Assembly (NCBI GenBank): GCA_050013835.1
Contig: JBEKEM010000012.1
Coordinates: forward strand, 30,888-94,887
DNA length: 64,000 bases
Origin: Bog-793 sp050013835
GTDB taxonomy: Bacteria > Actinomycetota > Acidimicrobiia > Acidimicrobiales > Bog-793
Direction of reading: 5' to 3'
Under the pieces are notes generated by a model. It did no database searches. It was given only the letters and a program-made list of their open reading frames with translations, and had not been told where the DNA came from. Shown one piece after another: positions 1 through 8,342 of the stretch (position 1 is the stretch's first letter; each line of letters opens with the position of its first letter). Position numbers and translations under genes: made by a program.

Positions 1-96
1 TACAGACGTGCAGGGAAACAAGCACCTGCTCAGAGCTGCTCCGTGGACGCTGATGGACGCCCGTTCACACGTTCGAGTTCTCCGGGGGTCAAGACG

Positions 97-125
97 TTCC
101 GGTTTCAAATCCCGGCAGCCGACCA
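97..125 (+). other. tRNA 3'-end-like fragment
   Basis: A T-arm-like stretch (TTTCAAAT flanked by CCGG on both sides) is followed by GGCAGCCG and ACCA, as at the 3' end of a tRNA. The T stem has a mismatch next to the loop, and no matching acceptor, D or anticodon arm is visible in the 96 bases to the left. It could be a scar of integration at a tRNA gene or a chance match. The evidence is weak. Confidence 0.25.
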
Positions 126-161
126 AAGTCTCGCCGAAGGCGGGGCGGCCACCTTGAGGAA

Positions 162-758
162 CTAACGCTCCTCGACCGGCAGGAGTTCCAAATCGGGTGG
201 TGTCCTCTTGGCGTGGTAGAAGCCGAAAAGGACGAGGAGGAGCATCACGGCCGCAAGGGCAAACGATGCGATCCCGGCCCAGAAGGCGATCGTCCCGAAG
301 GTGCCGAACGCATAGGCCTCAAGGAGCAGACCCTCCAAGGTCGAGGCCTTGAAGGCGATCGTGACGTCCGTCGCGAGCTTCGCGTTGTTCGGGTGGGTCA
401 TGGAGGCTGCGCTGACCTTCGCGTAGACACCGCCATAGGGCAAGCCGCTTATGTCGGAAGCGATCTTCTGGGCGTACGCATTCGCCTGTGGGCCGGTGAG
501 GACCTGCTGCCCGGCGTACTGGAGGAGGTAGGGCCGCTGTGCCGGCGTAATCTCGGATTTTGGCGGGAAGAAGATTTCCTGGCGAGCCAGCTGGTTGTGC
601 ACGCTCGAGGAACTGAAGTTGTAGCCCCACATCAGCAGCGCGCCCGCCACGACGAGCATGACGACGATTACGACGCCGCCCGCGCTGACAAGAATGTCGA
701 AGGTCTTGCGTCGCATTTTCCACCTCACGGTCTCGTCGGACTCGCCGACGAGGCTCAA
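162..758 (-). CDS. two-TM membrane protein of unknown function
   Basis: This is a 198-residue protein with a hydrophobic segment at about residues 22-45 and another at about 152-180. An extracytoplasmic domain of about 100 residues lies between them. The C-terminal tail is short and charged (HAKRTPPDLELLP). The listed start is a TTG 15 bases after a strong AGGAGG (774-779). An in-frame ATG at 714-716, 14 codons later, follows GAGGTGG at better spacing and may be the true start. I do not recognise a family. The fold suggests a small membrane-anchored sensor or stabilising protein. No operon partner is visible, because the next gene on this strand starts 944 bases upstream. Confidence 0.6.
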   Translation of the reverse strand: MSLVGESDETVRWKMRRKTFDILVSAGGVVIVVMLVVAGALLMWGYNFSSSSVHNQLARQEIFFPPKSEITPAQRPYLLQYAGQQVLTGPQANAYAQKIASDISGLPYGGVYAKVSAASMTHPNNAKLATDVTIAFKASTLEGLLLEAYAFGTFGTIAFWAGIASFALAAVMLLLVLFGFYHAKRTPPDLELLPVEER

Positions 759-913
759 GATCCAGTTGTCGATCCTCCTGGGTTACGGTGAGCCTAACGA
801 CCCGAGGCCGTTCACCAACCGGTCGGGCTGACAGCGGAGCTAACGCCGGCAGGAAGACCAGACGGCACGTCGACGTTGCCCGACCCCAATCTCTGGTTCG
901 CTGGCAGGGCTCC

Positions 914-1702
914 TCAATCGCGGGCGGGTTCGCCGCGTGCTTCGTTGGGCTGGTCGCGCCGCCAGTAGGCCTTAGACGCGATGGCGTCCCGGTCCACTCC
1001 GACCCTCACGAAAAGGTCGACGGCAGAAAGGACGAGACGTCGCTCGCCGAGGGCGTAGGCGGCGACTCCGCGCGGCAGGGCGGATTCGCGGATCGCCTCC
1101 GGGAGCCGTGTTTCCTCGACCCAGCGGATCCGGGTGTCCGCCGTGCCGAGCGGGACCGGGCGCGATTCGGGTCCGTGCGGGGAGACGAGGAAAGCCGTCG
1201 CTGTGGCCCCGGGCGGCAGAGCCTCGATCATGGCGAATGTCGCCGGAATGGCGGAGTCGTCCGTGACGAAGATGTGCGACTCGGAGTCGGGACGGACGGT
1301 GATCACACCCCGAGGTCCGATGGCCTCGAGCCGACTGCCGACGTCGGTATCGGCGGCCCAGCAGGCGGCGACGCCGCCACCGTCGTGGATCTCGAACTCG
1401 AGATCCGCGGTGCCGGCATCTGGGTCGGCGCGGCGGATCGTGTAGCGCCGGCGCAGCGTGCGGCCACCTTGGGGAAAGTCGAGCATCAGGTCCTGGCCTG
1501 CCGTGAAGTTGAAACCAAGGAGATCGGTCGACGCCACCGTGAGGGATCGCACGTGTGGCGCGATGTCCTCAACCTGTGCGACTTCCAGCCTGAGGAGATA
1601 CGAGTCACCATAACGACCGCCGAAGAGGCTGGCGGGCACCGGACGGTGCGTCGGCGTGAGTCCTCTGACAGACACCGGCGCCCGCAAAGGCTCCCGAGTC
1701 AT
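914..1702 (-). CDS. siderophore-interacting flavoprotein (SIP family)
   Basis: The 262-residue protein matches the siderophore-interacting protein family (FAD-dependent ferric-siderophore reductases such as ViuB and YqjH). These are cytoplasmic enzymes that release iron from imported siderophores. An N-terminal beta-barrel carries the FAD-binding RRRYTIR motif at residues 84-90. The NAD(P)H-binding half has a DDSAIPA motif, close to the family's GDETALPA. The C-terminus ends in the usual KAYWRRD element. Length is normal for the family. No siderophore receptor, transporter or biosynthesis gene is nearby, so the gene looks solitary and may serve xenosiderophore use. The ATG start fits the family's N-terminal arginine-rich beginning. 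Confidence 0.82.
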   Translation of the reverse strand: MTREPLRAPVSVRGLTPTHRPVPASLFGGRYGDSYLLRLEVAQVEDIAPHVRSLTVASTDLLGFNFTAGQDLMLDFPQGGRTLRRRYTIRRADPDAGTADLEFEIHDGGGVAACWAADTDVGSRLEAIGPRGVITVRPDSESHIFVTDDSAIPATFAMIEALPPGATATAFLVSPHGPESRPVPLGTADTRIRWVEETRLPEAIRESALPRGVAAYALGERRLVLSAVDLFVRVGVDRDAIASKAYWRRDQPNEARGEPARD

Positions 1703-1961
1703 GGAAGCCTCCAGGTGGACGCTTCCATCGTGTTGAGGAGGGTCAGGATCCTGCTATCACGCGACGCCGGCGGGGCCGGAACGAGGTTCACCTCCACCCC
1801 CCAGAACAACGGCGACGAGGACGTCGGGCCCTGCTGCTCAAGACCGCGCTCGTTTCGGTCTCGCGCCCTGGTCCGTCTCGCACCCCTCCAACGGTAACGG
1901 CGTGCTTCCCGAGGCCGCGTCGATGAACTCCTTGGAACCCGACGCGTCTAGCCTCGACTGA

Positions 1962-2945
1962 GTGGAGAAGCGCCGACTGGGAAAGACCGGGTGGGACGCG
2001 AGCGTCATCGGCTTCGGTGCATGGGCCATCGGGGCGGACTGGGGGGACGTCGACGACGACACGTCGCGCGCGGCACTGCGGGCGGCGGCCGCCTCCGGCG
2101 TGAACTTCTTCGACACGGCCGATGTCTACGGGGACGGACGGAGCGAGCGTCTGGTCGCCGAGGTGCGCCGGGAGCTCGCCGAGCCGGTGTTCGTCGCCAC
2201 GAAGGTCGGGCGTCGCGCCCCCGAGCAGCGCGTCGAGCACTACCGCCCGGAGAACCTCATCTCATGGGTCGACCGGAGTCGGGAGAACCTGGGGATGGAA
2301 GTGCTCGATCTCGTCCAGCTGCACTGTCCCCCGACGGACCTCTTCTACCACCCCGAGGTGTTCGCGGCGCTCGACGACCTCGTTGCGGGCGGCGCGATCG
2401 TGCACTACGGCGTCAGCGTTGAGAGGGTGGAGGAGGGTCTGAAGGCGCTCGACTACCCCGGTGTCGCGACGATCCAGATCATCTACAACATCTTCCGCCA
2501 GCGCCCGGCCGCGAGGTTCCTTTCGGCCGCCCGGGACGCCGGTGTCGGGGTGATCGTGCGGGTACCGCTCGCCTCCGGTCTGCTCACGGGCAAGATGACG
2601 CGGGACACGCAGTTCGCGTCGGACGACCACCGGAACTACAACCGCCGTGGCAAGGCGTTCGACGTCGGCGAGACGTTCTCCGGGGTCGACCTCGCGACCG
2701 GCCTCGCCGCCGTCGACGAGCTGCGCGACCTGGTGCCTCCCGGCCAGACGATGGCCGCGTTCGCCTTGCGCTTCTGCCTGTCGGATCCTGGCGTGTCGAC
2801 GGTGATCCCGGGGGCGAGGAATCCCGACCAGGCGCGCCAGAACGCCTTCGCCGGCGAGCTCGGGCCGCTCGACGGGCCGACGCTGGAGCAGCTCGCCGTG
2901 CTCTACCGGGAGCTCATCGCGCCGGACGTCCACTACCGCTGGTGA
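1962..2945 (+). CDS. aldo/keto reductase
   Basis: This is a 327-residue TIM-barrel oxidoreductase of the aldo/keto reductase superfamily, NADPH-dependent and cytoplasmic. The catalytic tetrad is visible as D51, Y56 (DTADVYG), K81 (ATKVGRR) and H121 (VQLHCPP). The cofactor-binding C-terminal segment has the expected STVIPGARNPDQ element. It lies closest to the YajO/IolS-like open-chain group; the substrate cannot be told. The start is a GTG with no Shine-Dalgarno sequence, but TAGCCT lies at 1949-1954, 7 bases before it, which suggests a leaderless transcript. Its end overlaps the longest possible reading frame of the amidase, although the amidase most likely starts later. Confidence 0.88.
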   Translation: MEKRRLGKTGWDASVIGFGAWAIGADWGDVDDDTSRAALRAAAASGVNFFDTADVYGDGRSERLVAEVRRELAEPVFVATKVGRRAPEQRVEHYRPENLISWVDRSRENLGMEVLDLVQLHCPPTDLFYHPEVFAALDDLVAGGAIVHYGVSVERVEEGLKALDYPGVATIQIIYNIFRQRPAARFLSAARDAGVGVIVRVPLASGLLTGKMTRDTQFASDDHRNYNRRGKAFDVGETFSGVDLATGLAAVDELRDLVPPGQTMAAFALRFCLSDPGVSTVIPGARNPDQARQNAFAGELGPLDGPTLEQLAVLYRELIAPDVHYRW

Positions 2946-3067
2946 GCCCATCGGCGGCCTCTCGGGCGCGTGCTCGGCAACGGGTTGACGAGGGCGGACG
3001 CCGGCGAACCGAGCGAGGGGTTGAGGATGGCACTCCGTTCCGGCAACCGGCACGCAGGAGGGAGCGG

Positions 3068-4615
3068 GTGAATCCGGCGCGAAGCGTCATGCGAGGGATC
3101 GTTCCCGCTGCACTGGCTCTGGGCGCGATGGCCGTGACGGTCGCGCCGACCCGGCCGGCCGGCGCATCCGGGCAGGGCGCGGCGAGCGGCAGCGTGGGTG
3201 GATCCACGCCGGTCGCCATCGCGAGTGCCCGCGGGGGGCGCGGTCTGTGGGTGCTCTCGGCGGACGGATCGGTGAGCGCGATCGCCGGGCAGCACGCGAC
3301 GGGGGGCGCGACCGGCTGGGCCTCGTCCTCGCCCACGGTGAGCATCGCCGCAGCGGCAAGGGGCTACTGGCTGCTCGCGGCGGACGGCCGCGTCCTCGGC
3401 TTCGGAGGTGCCCAGCCGGGGAGTTCAGCTTTCGCCCACGAGGCGACGCAGCCGGCAATCCAGATCGTGGTGGATCCGGCCGGCTCCGGCTACTGGGTCG
3501 TTACCCGCTTAGGCGCGGTCTTCTCGTACGGGTCGGCGAAGAACCACGGCTCGCTGCGGGCCATTTCCCTGGGTGATCCCGTCGTCGGCATGGCCGCGAC
3601 GCGGGATGCTCGGGGCTATTGGGTGGCCACCGCCGACGGGAGCGTCACGCCCTTCGGCGACGCGAGGCACTTCGCCCAGGTCCACGGCGGATCGTCGGAC
3701 GGTCGGCTCGTCGCTATCGAGGCGAGCCCCGTCGGTTGGGGCTACTGGCTGCTGTTCGCGGACGGCCGTGTCGTCTCGGTCGGGCAAGCACCCCGGATGC
3801 ACTCCTCGCCGGGCCTTGGGCGACCGCCGGCGATCGCCTTCGCTCCGACCCGCACGGGGGAGGGCCTGTGGATCCTGCTCGCCTCGGGCGCGGTCGTCGC
3901 GTTGGGTGACGCGCTGCGGAACACGACAGTCGTGCCGGACGGGAGCGGCTACTCCCTGGCCGGTCGGGTCATCACGCTCGACCCGGGGCACAACGGCCGA
4001 AACTACGAGGACCTCAGCTACATCAACCACCTGGTCAACGCCGGGGGGTTCCTGAAGGCCTGCAACACGACGGGCACGGAGACCGACAGTGGATTCCCCG
4101 AGGCCCAGTTCAACTTCGACGTGGCGGTCGACCTGGCGGCGGACCTGCGCCGTCAGGGCGCCTGGGTGGTGATGACGCGCCCATCGAACGACGGTGTGGG
4201 CCCGTGCATCAACCAGCGCGCCGCCATCGCGAACCACGCCGCGTCCGACGTCGCCCTGTCGATCCATGCCGACGGGGCACCTGCGTGGGGCCACGGGTTC
4301 TCGGTCGACGTTCCCGAGCTCGACCCCGGCTACAACAACGGGATCATCGCGAGCTCCCTCGCCTTCGGGAGGGACGTCGTCGCCGCCGTCGCCGGCTCCG
4401 GGGTGATGCCCATCTCGGACTACACCGGCACGGACGGGATCGTCCCCCGGGACGACCTCGGAGGGCTCAACCTGTCGCACGTGCCCGTCGCCCTCATCGA
4501 GTGCGGCAACATGCGCAACGCCGGGGATGCCGCGCTGCAGGATTCACCGACATTCCGCGCCCGGCTGGCGGCGACGCTCGACAAGGCGATCACCGCCTTC
4601 GTCGTGCATCCGTAG
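3068..4615 (+). CDS. secreted N-acetylmuramoyl-L-alanine amidase (Amidase_3) with propeller-like repeats
   Basis: The enzyme cleaves the amide bond between MurNAc and L-Ala in peptidoglycan. I chose the GTG at 3068 because AGGAGGG lies about 5 bases upstream and the protein then begins with a good signal peptide (SVMRGIVPAALALGAMAV). Residues about 40-300 hold six repeats of about 45 residues with the pattern GYWLLAADGRVLGFG, which probably fold as a propeller. Residues 300-510 are the Amidase_3 catalytic domain, with zinc ligands H308 (DPGHNG), E345 (FPEAQ) and H400 (SIHAD) and catalytic E478 (IECGNM). The catalytic set is intact. Such repeat-amidase proteins are common in Acidimicrobiia. 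The repeats may bind wall polymer, but that role is inferred. Confidence 0.85.
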   Translation: MNPARSVMRGIVPAALALGAMAVTVAPTRPAGASGQGAASGSVGGSTPVAIASARGGRGLWVLSADGSVSAIAGQHATGGATGWASSSPTVSIAAAARGYWLLAADGRVLGFGGAQPGSSAFAHEATQPAIQIVVDPAGSGYWVVTRLGAVFSYGSAKNHGSLRAISLGDPVVGMAATRDARGYWVATADGSVTPFGDARHFAQVHGGSSDGRLVAIEASPVGWGYWLLFADGRVVSVGQAPRMHSSPGLGRPPAIAFAPTRTGEGLWILLASGAVVALGDALRNTTVVPDGSGYSLAGRVITLDPGHNGRNYEDLSYINHLVNAGGFLKACNTTGTETDSGFPEAQFNFDVAVDLAADLRRQGAWVVMTRPSNDGVGPCINQRAAIANHAASDVALSIHADGAPAWGHGFSVDVPELDPGYNNGIIASSLAFGRDVVAAVAGSGVMPISDYTGTDGIVPRDDLGGLNLSHVPVALIECGNMRNAGDAALQDSPTFRARLAATLDKAITAFVVHP

Positions 4616-4674
4616 CCGCGGTTGAGTCTCTGCGGACCCAAGGGCGCGCGAACCCGGCCGAAGGCGTCGTATCC

Positions 4675-4706
4675 GGACCCGGGGGAGCCTCGCCGCCCGG
4701 GGGTCC
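4675..4706 (+). terminator. probable hairpin terminator after the amidase
   Basis: GGACCC and GGGTCC form the base of a stem with a GC-rich interior, 60 bases after the amidase stop codon. There is no U-tract, so the assignment rests on stem and position only. The rest of 4616-5020 shows no convincing gene. Confidence 0.4.
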
Positions 4707-5020
4707 AGGACCTGACCACGCGGGATAGGTGAGCGGCGCCGCTCCTGGCAGCTCGGGCCTGAAAAGGACGCGTCTCGTTCGTCGCCTTCGTTGCAGTGAG
4801 GACGTCGTCGGCGCCGCCGAAGGGTGGGTTGGGGCACTGCTGGCGGTTGTCGTGGCCACACTGAGTGGTGAAGAGCGCTCGAAGATTAGTGAGACGCATC
4901 ACGAATAGTGGTGCGCTCGCCACCGAAGGCGGCGCCGAGCACCGATCGACCGCGGAAGGTGGTTGTCGTCCGGTGCATTCTGACCAGCCCGGGTGGGCCG
5001 TTTACGTCACCTGGAATAAC

Positions 5021-5143
5021 CCTGTCCGTGTCTGTGTTGGTAACAACCCTGGGTGGACGATACCTGTGTGAGGACGCCCGCACCACGGGGCAAGCACGGA
5101 GAGTGGCCACACGTAGAGTGGTCATCTGCCGAGTTTGCGTCAG
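5021..5143 (+). promoter_or_regulatory. conserved leader shared with the gene at 11736-13273
   Basis: About 120 bases here align with the reverse complement of 13199-13320. Shared blocks include CCCTGGGTGGACGAT, AGAGTGG and TAGAGTG followed by TCATCTG. The conserved part runs from upstream of the start codon into the first 25 codons. Most mismatches fall at codon positions 1 and 2 and not only at position 3, so the DNA or RNA seems to be conserved more than the peptide. AGAGTGG and TAGAGTG form a direct repeat that could be a regulator site. Confidence 0.45.
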
Positions 5144-6279
5144 AGACAGTTCGGCGAAGCGGCGCGCCGTCCCACAACCGGATCCGCCGGATCGGTGTAG
5201 GTGGCGGCGTCGCGGCGGCCGTCGCGATAGCGGTCAGCCAGGTCGTCGGCATCGGGGGGAGTGCGGCCCTGCCGGGTGTCACCGCCTCGGCGCATCAGCG
5301 CATGATTCTGCGCCGCGCTGCCGGCTCAGGTCGTGGGGCGGTGGTGCGCCCGGTGACCACCGATCGACTGGTTCTCCACCTCGCGTCGACGACGACCGCA
5401 GCGAGGCGTCCCCGGGTCATGGAGACCGTGGCGAGTTCGTTGACGGCGGCGACGACGCTTCCCCCGACGACGACTCCTCCCGTACCGTCGACGGTGCCGC
5501 CCAGCACGGTGCCCCCGACGACGACGGTGCCGCCCAGCACGGTGCCCCCGACGACGACGGTGCCGTCGAAGCCGGTACATGTCTCGAATCCGGCCCATGC
5601 GATGGATTCGACGTCGCCCGCGCCTTCGGTCACGTTGCCGCCGATCCCCGGTCTTTCGTCGATGAACTGGGCCGGCTACGTGCTGACCGGTGGCAGCTAC
5701 CGGGAGGTCGGTGCCGAATGGACGGTGCCGACGCTCGACTGCAGCGCGTCCCCGGACGGCAGCACCGCCGACTGGGTGGGGATCGACGGGTGGGTCCACC
5801 CGGCGGCCCTCTTTCAGGCGGGAACTGCGTCGACGTGCTCCGGCGGCTCCCAGACGAACACCGTCGTCTGGAGTGACTCCGCGCAGGGCTTCGCCGGGCA
5901 GGAGCAGTTCGACGTCAACGCGGGCGACGTGATCGAGGCCCGGGTCGCCCGGACCGCCGCGGGCACCTGGGCCGCGACGGTGACCGACGAGACCACCGGC
6001 CAGAGTGCCCACGCCTCGGAACCGGTCGCCTACCCCGCGGCCTCCGCCGAGTGGATCGCCGAGGACCCAGGGCTCCCGGGCAGCTCGTCGCTCGCCCCGC
6101 TCGCCGACTTCGGGAGCGTTGCGTTCACCGGGCTCAGCGTGAGTCCCGCGGGGCTTCCCTCCTACGCCGACGCGATCGAGATGCTGCGCCCAGACGGTTC
6201 GACCGCGGCGTTGCCGGGGCCGGTCCAGGGGACGCCTCCCGCGGCGTCGTTCACTATCACGTACGGCTCGCGAGGCTGA
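5053..6279 (+). CDS. secreted G1 (eqolisin) glutamic peptidase
   Basis: The 408-residue protein has a positively charged N-terminus and a hydrophobic signal segment at about residues 40-65. A Thr/Pro linker of TVPPSTVPPTT units follows at about 135-180, and a catalytic domain fills about 195-408. The catalytic domain matches family G1: MNWAGYVL opens it, ADWVGIDGW follows, and the Gln/Glu dyad is Q255 (LFQAG) and E333 (AEWIAED). G1 enzymes are acid-active endopeptidases, so the protein probably works outside the cell at low pH. The start is uncertain: GTG at 5053 is listed, but alignment with the leader at 13199-13320 favours the GTG at 5068. Two Cys residues (near 231 and 260) may form a disulfide. 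Confidence 0.8.
   Translation: MDDTCVRTPAPRGKHGEWPHVEWSSAEFASETVRRSGAPSHNRIRRIGVGGGVAAAVAIAVSQVVGIGGSAALPGVTASAHQRMILRRAAGSGRGAVVRPVTTDRLVLHLASTTTAARRPRVMETVASSLTAATTLPPTTTPPVPSTVPPSTVPPTTTVPPSTVPPTTTVPSKPVHVSNPAHAMDSTSPAPSVTLPPIPGLSSMNWAGYVLTGGSYREVGAEWTVPTLDCSASPDGSTADWVGIDGWVHPAALFQAGTASTCSGGSQTNTVVWSDSAQGFAGQEQFDVNAGDVIEARVARTAAGTWAATVTDETTGQSAHASEPVAYPAASAEWIAEDPGLPGSSSLAPLADFGSVAFTGLSVSPAGLPSYADAIEMLRPDGSTAALPGPVQGTPPAASFTITYGSRG
5491..5565 (+). repeat. 33 bp tandem repeat in the peptidase linker
   Basis: A 33-base unit is present in two perfect copies plus a partial third. It encodes the 11-residue unit TVPPSTVPPTT of the Thr/Pro linker. Exact nucleotide identity suggests recent slippage, so linker length probably varies among strains. 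Confidence 0.85.
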
Positions 6280-6630
6280 ACGGACCGGTTCGCTCCGGAC
6301 CGGGCGGGGATCGCCCGAAACGACTTCAGGGACTCGCCTTCGGTGAACTTGGGGTGTTGTACAACAACGGGCCGCCGACCAGTGAACGGGTCGGAGTGGC
6401 CGAGCAAATGTGGTATGCGGCACTCCTCCGAGCGCGCGAATTCTCCCGTGAGTCGCTCCTCCCTTTTGACAATTAACAGACGTCGCAAGAGGTGCATTAG
6501 CCACTTAAACCTCGGAAGGTGACCCATCGAACACACCTGTTGCGTCGCGCACATGGGCCAGCTAACGTTCGGTCCCCCTGCTGAAATGGCAGGCAGCTGA
6601 ATACGAACGATGTCGTTCGTGGCAGCGGCG

Positions 6631-6693
6631 AGGGCGCGATGATCCCCGGTCCGTGCTTGGTCACCTGAGCCGGGGGGAGCGAATGGTGAAACC
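6631..6693 (+). promoter_or_regulatory. candidate structured RNA element, copy 1
   Basis: These 63 bases align with 9449-9514 at roughly 80 percent by eye. The shared core is GGGGGGAGCGA followed by AYTGG or CTGG. Flanks can pair: GGTCACC (6659-6665) with GGTG-AA-ACC (6685-6693). In copy 2 the same helix is GGTCGCC with GGCG-A-ACC, so one base pair has changed on both sides. This supports a folded RNA but falls short of proof. It does not match the class I c-di-GMP riboswitch consensus that I could recall. Confidence 0.4.
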
Positions 6694-7037
6694 GTCCTTG
6701 CTCGGTTAGGAACCGCCCGCAATTCGAGGCGGTCGAGAAAAGGATGGGGGATGGGCCGGGGACGCAGCCATGCCGGGGACTCGGGCGTCGAGGTTGTACG
6801 CTCCGGCGCCCACATCATCGTCGGCCGCGGCGTGCCGCACTCTCTTGGCCGGCCAAGCGCCGCTGTCAGGGTAGACAGATGCCGCGTCCCGCCGACCATC
6901 ACTGCAGGTGTGTCGGCTGACGCTCGGAATCCAGCGGGGGTCGTGGGGTGCTGGAAGGTGGGGGCGCGGGCGGCTTCGACAAGGCGCTTCTTCATCGATT
7001 CTTAGGTGGCTTCGTCGCGCCCTCGGGTCGACGGGAA

Positions 7038-7097
7038 GGTGTTGCGGTTCTGCCAGGCGGGGCGTCCGTTCCCATTTCGTCTGGACCGCACCAAAGC
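7038..7097 (+). repeat. leader repeat core, copy A
   Basis: Sixty bases beginning GGTGTTGCGGTTCTGCC recur at 9330-9389 with about 10 differences by eye. Both copies lie 170-230 bases upstream of a gene for an exported protein with a SipW-type signal. The function may be a promoter or leader, or may simply reflect duplication of the whole unit. Confidence 0.6.
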
Positions 7098-7241
7098 AGT
7101 TCTCGCAGGTGGGACGTGTTGTCCCGCTGGTCTGGACCGCGCCGGCAGGGCACTCGTCCCGCGGGGGCGAAGGGGAGCGATCTCTGAGTTCGACTCCCTA
7201 GTTGTCGCGCCCAACCGCGTGGGCGGCAGGAGCTGGATGAC

Positions 7242-8342
7242 GTGAAACTTCGCTCGGTAGCGCTCGTGGGAGTGATGAGCCTGGCCGTCCTGGGCCTGAT
7301 CGGGGCTGGTGCTCACGCCGTCTTCACCACATCCACCACCAGCAGCCAGACGATCACGGCAGGCACCTGGAGCACCACCACCACCACCACTACTACTATC
7401 CCCACCCCAACCACCACCACCACTACCACCACCACCACTACTACCCCCACCCCAACCACCACCACCACCACCACCACCACAACCGCCGGCACCTACACCG
7501 TCACCTTTGACGCCAACGGCGGCAGCGGGACGATGGCCGACGAGACCTACACCAGCGGCGTGCCCCAAGCCCTCACGCCCAACGCCTTCACCTACACCGG
7601 CCACACCTTCGCTGGCTGGGCCACCACGCTCACCGGCGCAATCGCCTACACCAACGGCGAGAGCATCACCATCTCCGCCAGCGTGACCCTCTACGCCCAG
7701 TGGAAGGCCAGCGCCGGCCCAACACTCGGACCTCCCGTCGTCGTCATTGTCCAACGGGCCCCCTATGGCGCCGCGGTAACGACCACGGGGTCAGCCGCCT
7801 TCACTGACACGCTGGCAACGAACGGCAGCGGTGTCACCTTCAAGGTCACCTCGCCCAATGCCCACCTCGCAGTCAGCTCCTCGGGCACGGTCACGACGAC
7901 GGGCCCGCTCGCCGTCGGCACCTACTCAATCTCGGGCACCGACGTCGACACCGCCGGCGGCAGCGGCTACTGGGGCTTCACCCTCTCGGTCACGGCCGCC
8001 TCCACGGTGATCATCGGACCTCCGCAGATCATCAGGGTGGCACCGCAGGTAGCCCTTGTCGCCTACACGCCGTGGACCCTCTTTGCCCACCAGGCGGTGC
8101 GCTTGCGGGTCCACCTCTACGGCAGTCACGGCACGGTCTCGGGAATCGTGAAGCTGGAGTACCGGGGCCAGACGCTCTGTGCGCCCAAGCTCACCCGCGG
8201 CGTCGGGCACTGCACGGTGAGTTCAGCAACGATCGGGCTTGGCCGGCACTATCTCCTCGTCAACTACGCCGGCTCCGGCTTCTACGAGCCGTTGAAGAGC
8301 CGGGTCAACGTCTACGTGCACGACACGGTGGTGTTCCCATGA
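7242..8342 (+). CDS. exported Ig-like protein with poly-Thr linker and Listeria-Bacteroides repeat
   Basis: The 366-residue protein starts at a GTG with GCAGGAG about 9 bases upstream. Its N-terminus (VGVMSLAVLGLIGAGAHAVF) resembles SipW-dependent signal peptides. Residues 43-80 are almost only Thr and Pro. Residues about 85-152 form a Listeria-Bacteroides repeat domain (VTFDANGG, then FAGWATT and YAQWK), a beta-grasp-like adhesin module. Residues 165-250 and 265-366 are two beta-sandwich-like domains; the last has a Cys pair (TLCAPKL and GHCTVSS). The last two domains recur in the next gene, which starts inside this stop codon. A surface adhesin or matrix role is inferred. Confidence 0.72.
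   Translation: MKLRSVALVGVMSLAVLGLIGAGAHAVFTTSTTSSQTITAGTWSTTTTTTTTIPTPTTTTTTTTTTTTPTPTTTTTTTTTTAGTYTVTFDANGGSGTMADETYTSGVPQALTPNAFTYTGHTFAGWATTLTGAIAYTNGESITISASVTLYAQWKASAGPTLGPPVVVIVQRAPYGAAVTTTGSAAFTDTLATNGSGVTFKVTSPNAHLAVSSSGTVTTTGPLAVGTYSISGTDVDTAGGSGYWGFTLSVTAASTVIIGPPQIIRVAPQVALVAYTPWTLFAHQAVRLRVHLYGSHGTVSGIVKLEYRGQTLCAPKLTRGVGHCTVSSATIGLGRHYLLVNYAGSGFYEPLKSRVNVYVHDTVVFP
7372..7490 (+). repeat. ACC-rich low-complexity repeat
   Basis: Runs of ACC, ACT and CCC triplets code for the poly-Thr/Pro linker. Longer units recur, for example CCCACCCCAACC twice. The tract is prone to slippage. Confidence 0.85.

Larger units (their letters stand above)
6280..7241 (+). other. long non-coding leader region upstream of exported-protein genes
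   Basis: No convincing gene is visible in these 962 bases. The region holds a candidate structured RNA (6631-6693) and a repeat core (7038-7097), both of which recur upstream of the TasA-like gene at 9560. A second, partial copy of the GTCTGGACCGC element lies at about 7131-7150. The region resembles a long regulated 5' leader for the gene at 7242. Confidence 0.45.

Noticed and set aside
36..125. A complete tRNA gene of Ser/Leu length at the left edge
   Set aside because: Only 5 of 7 acceptor pairs could form and no D arm or anticodon arm fits, so only the 3' end resembles a tRNA.
6631..6693. Class I c-di-GMP riboswitch
   Set aside because: The characteristic GCACAGGGCAAACC and GACGCAAAGCC elements are absent; only a general GC-rich fold with a GGCGAACC-like end is seen.
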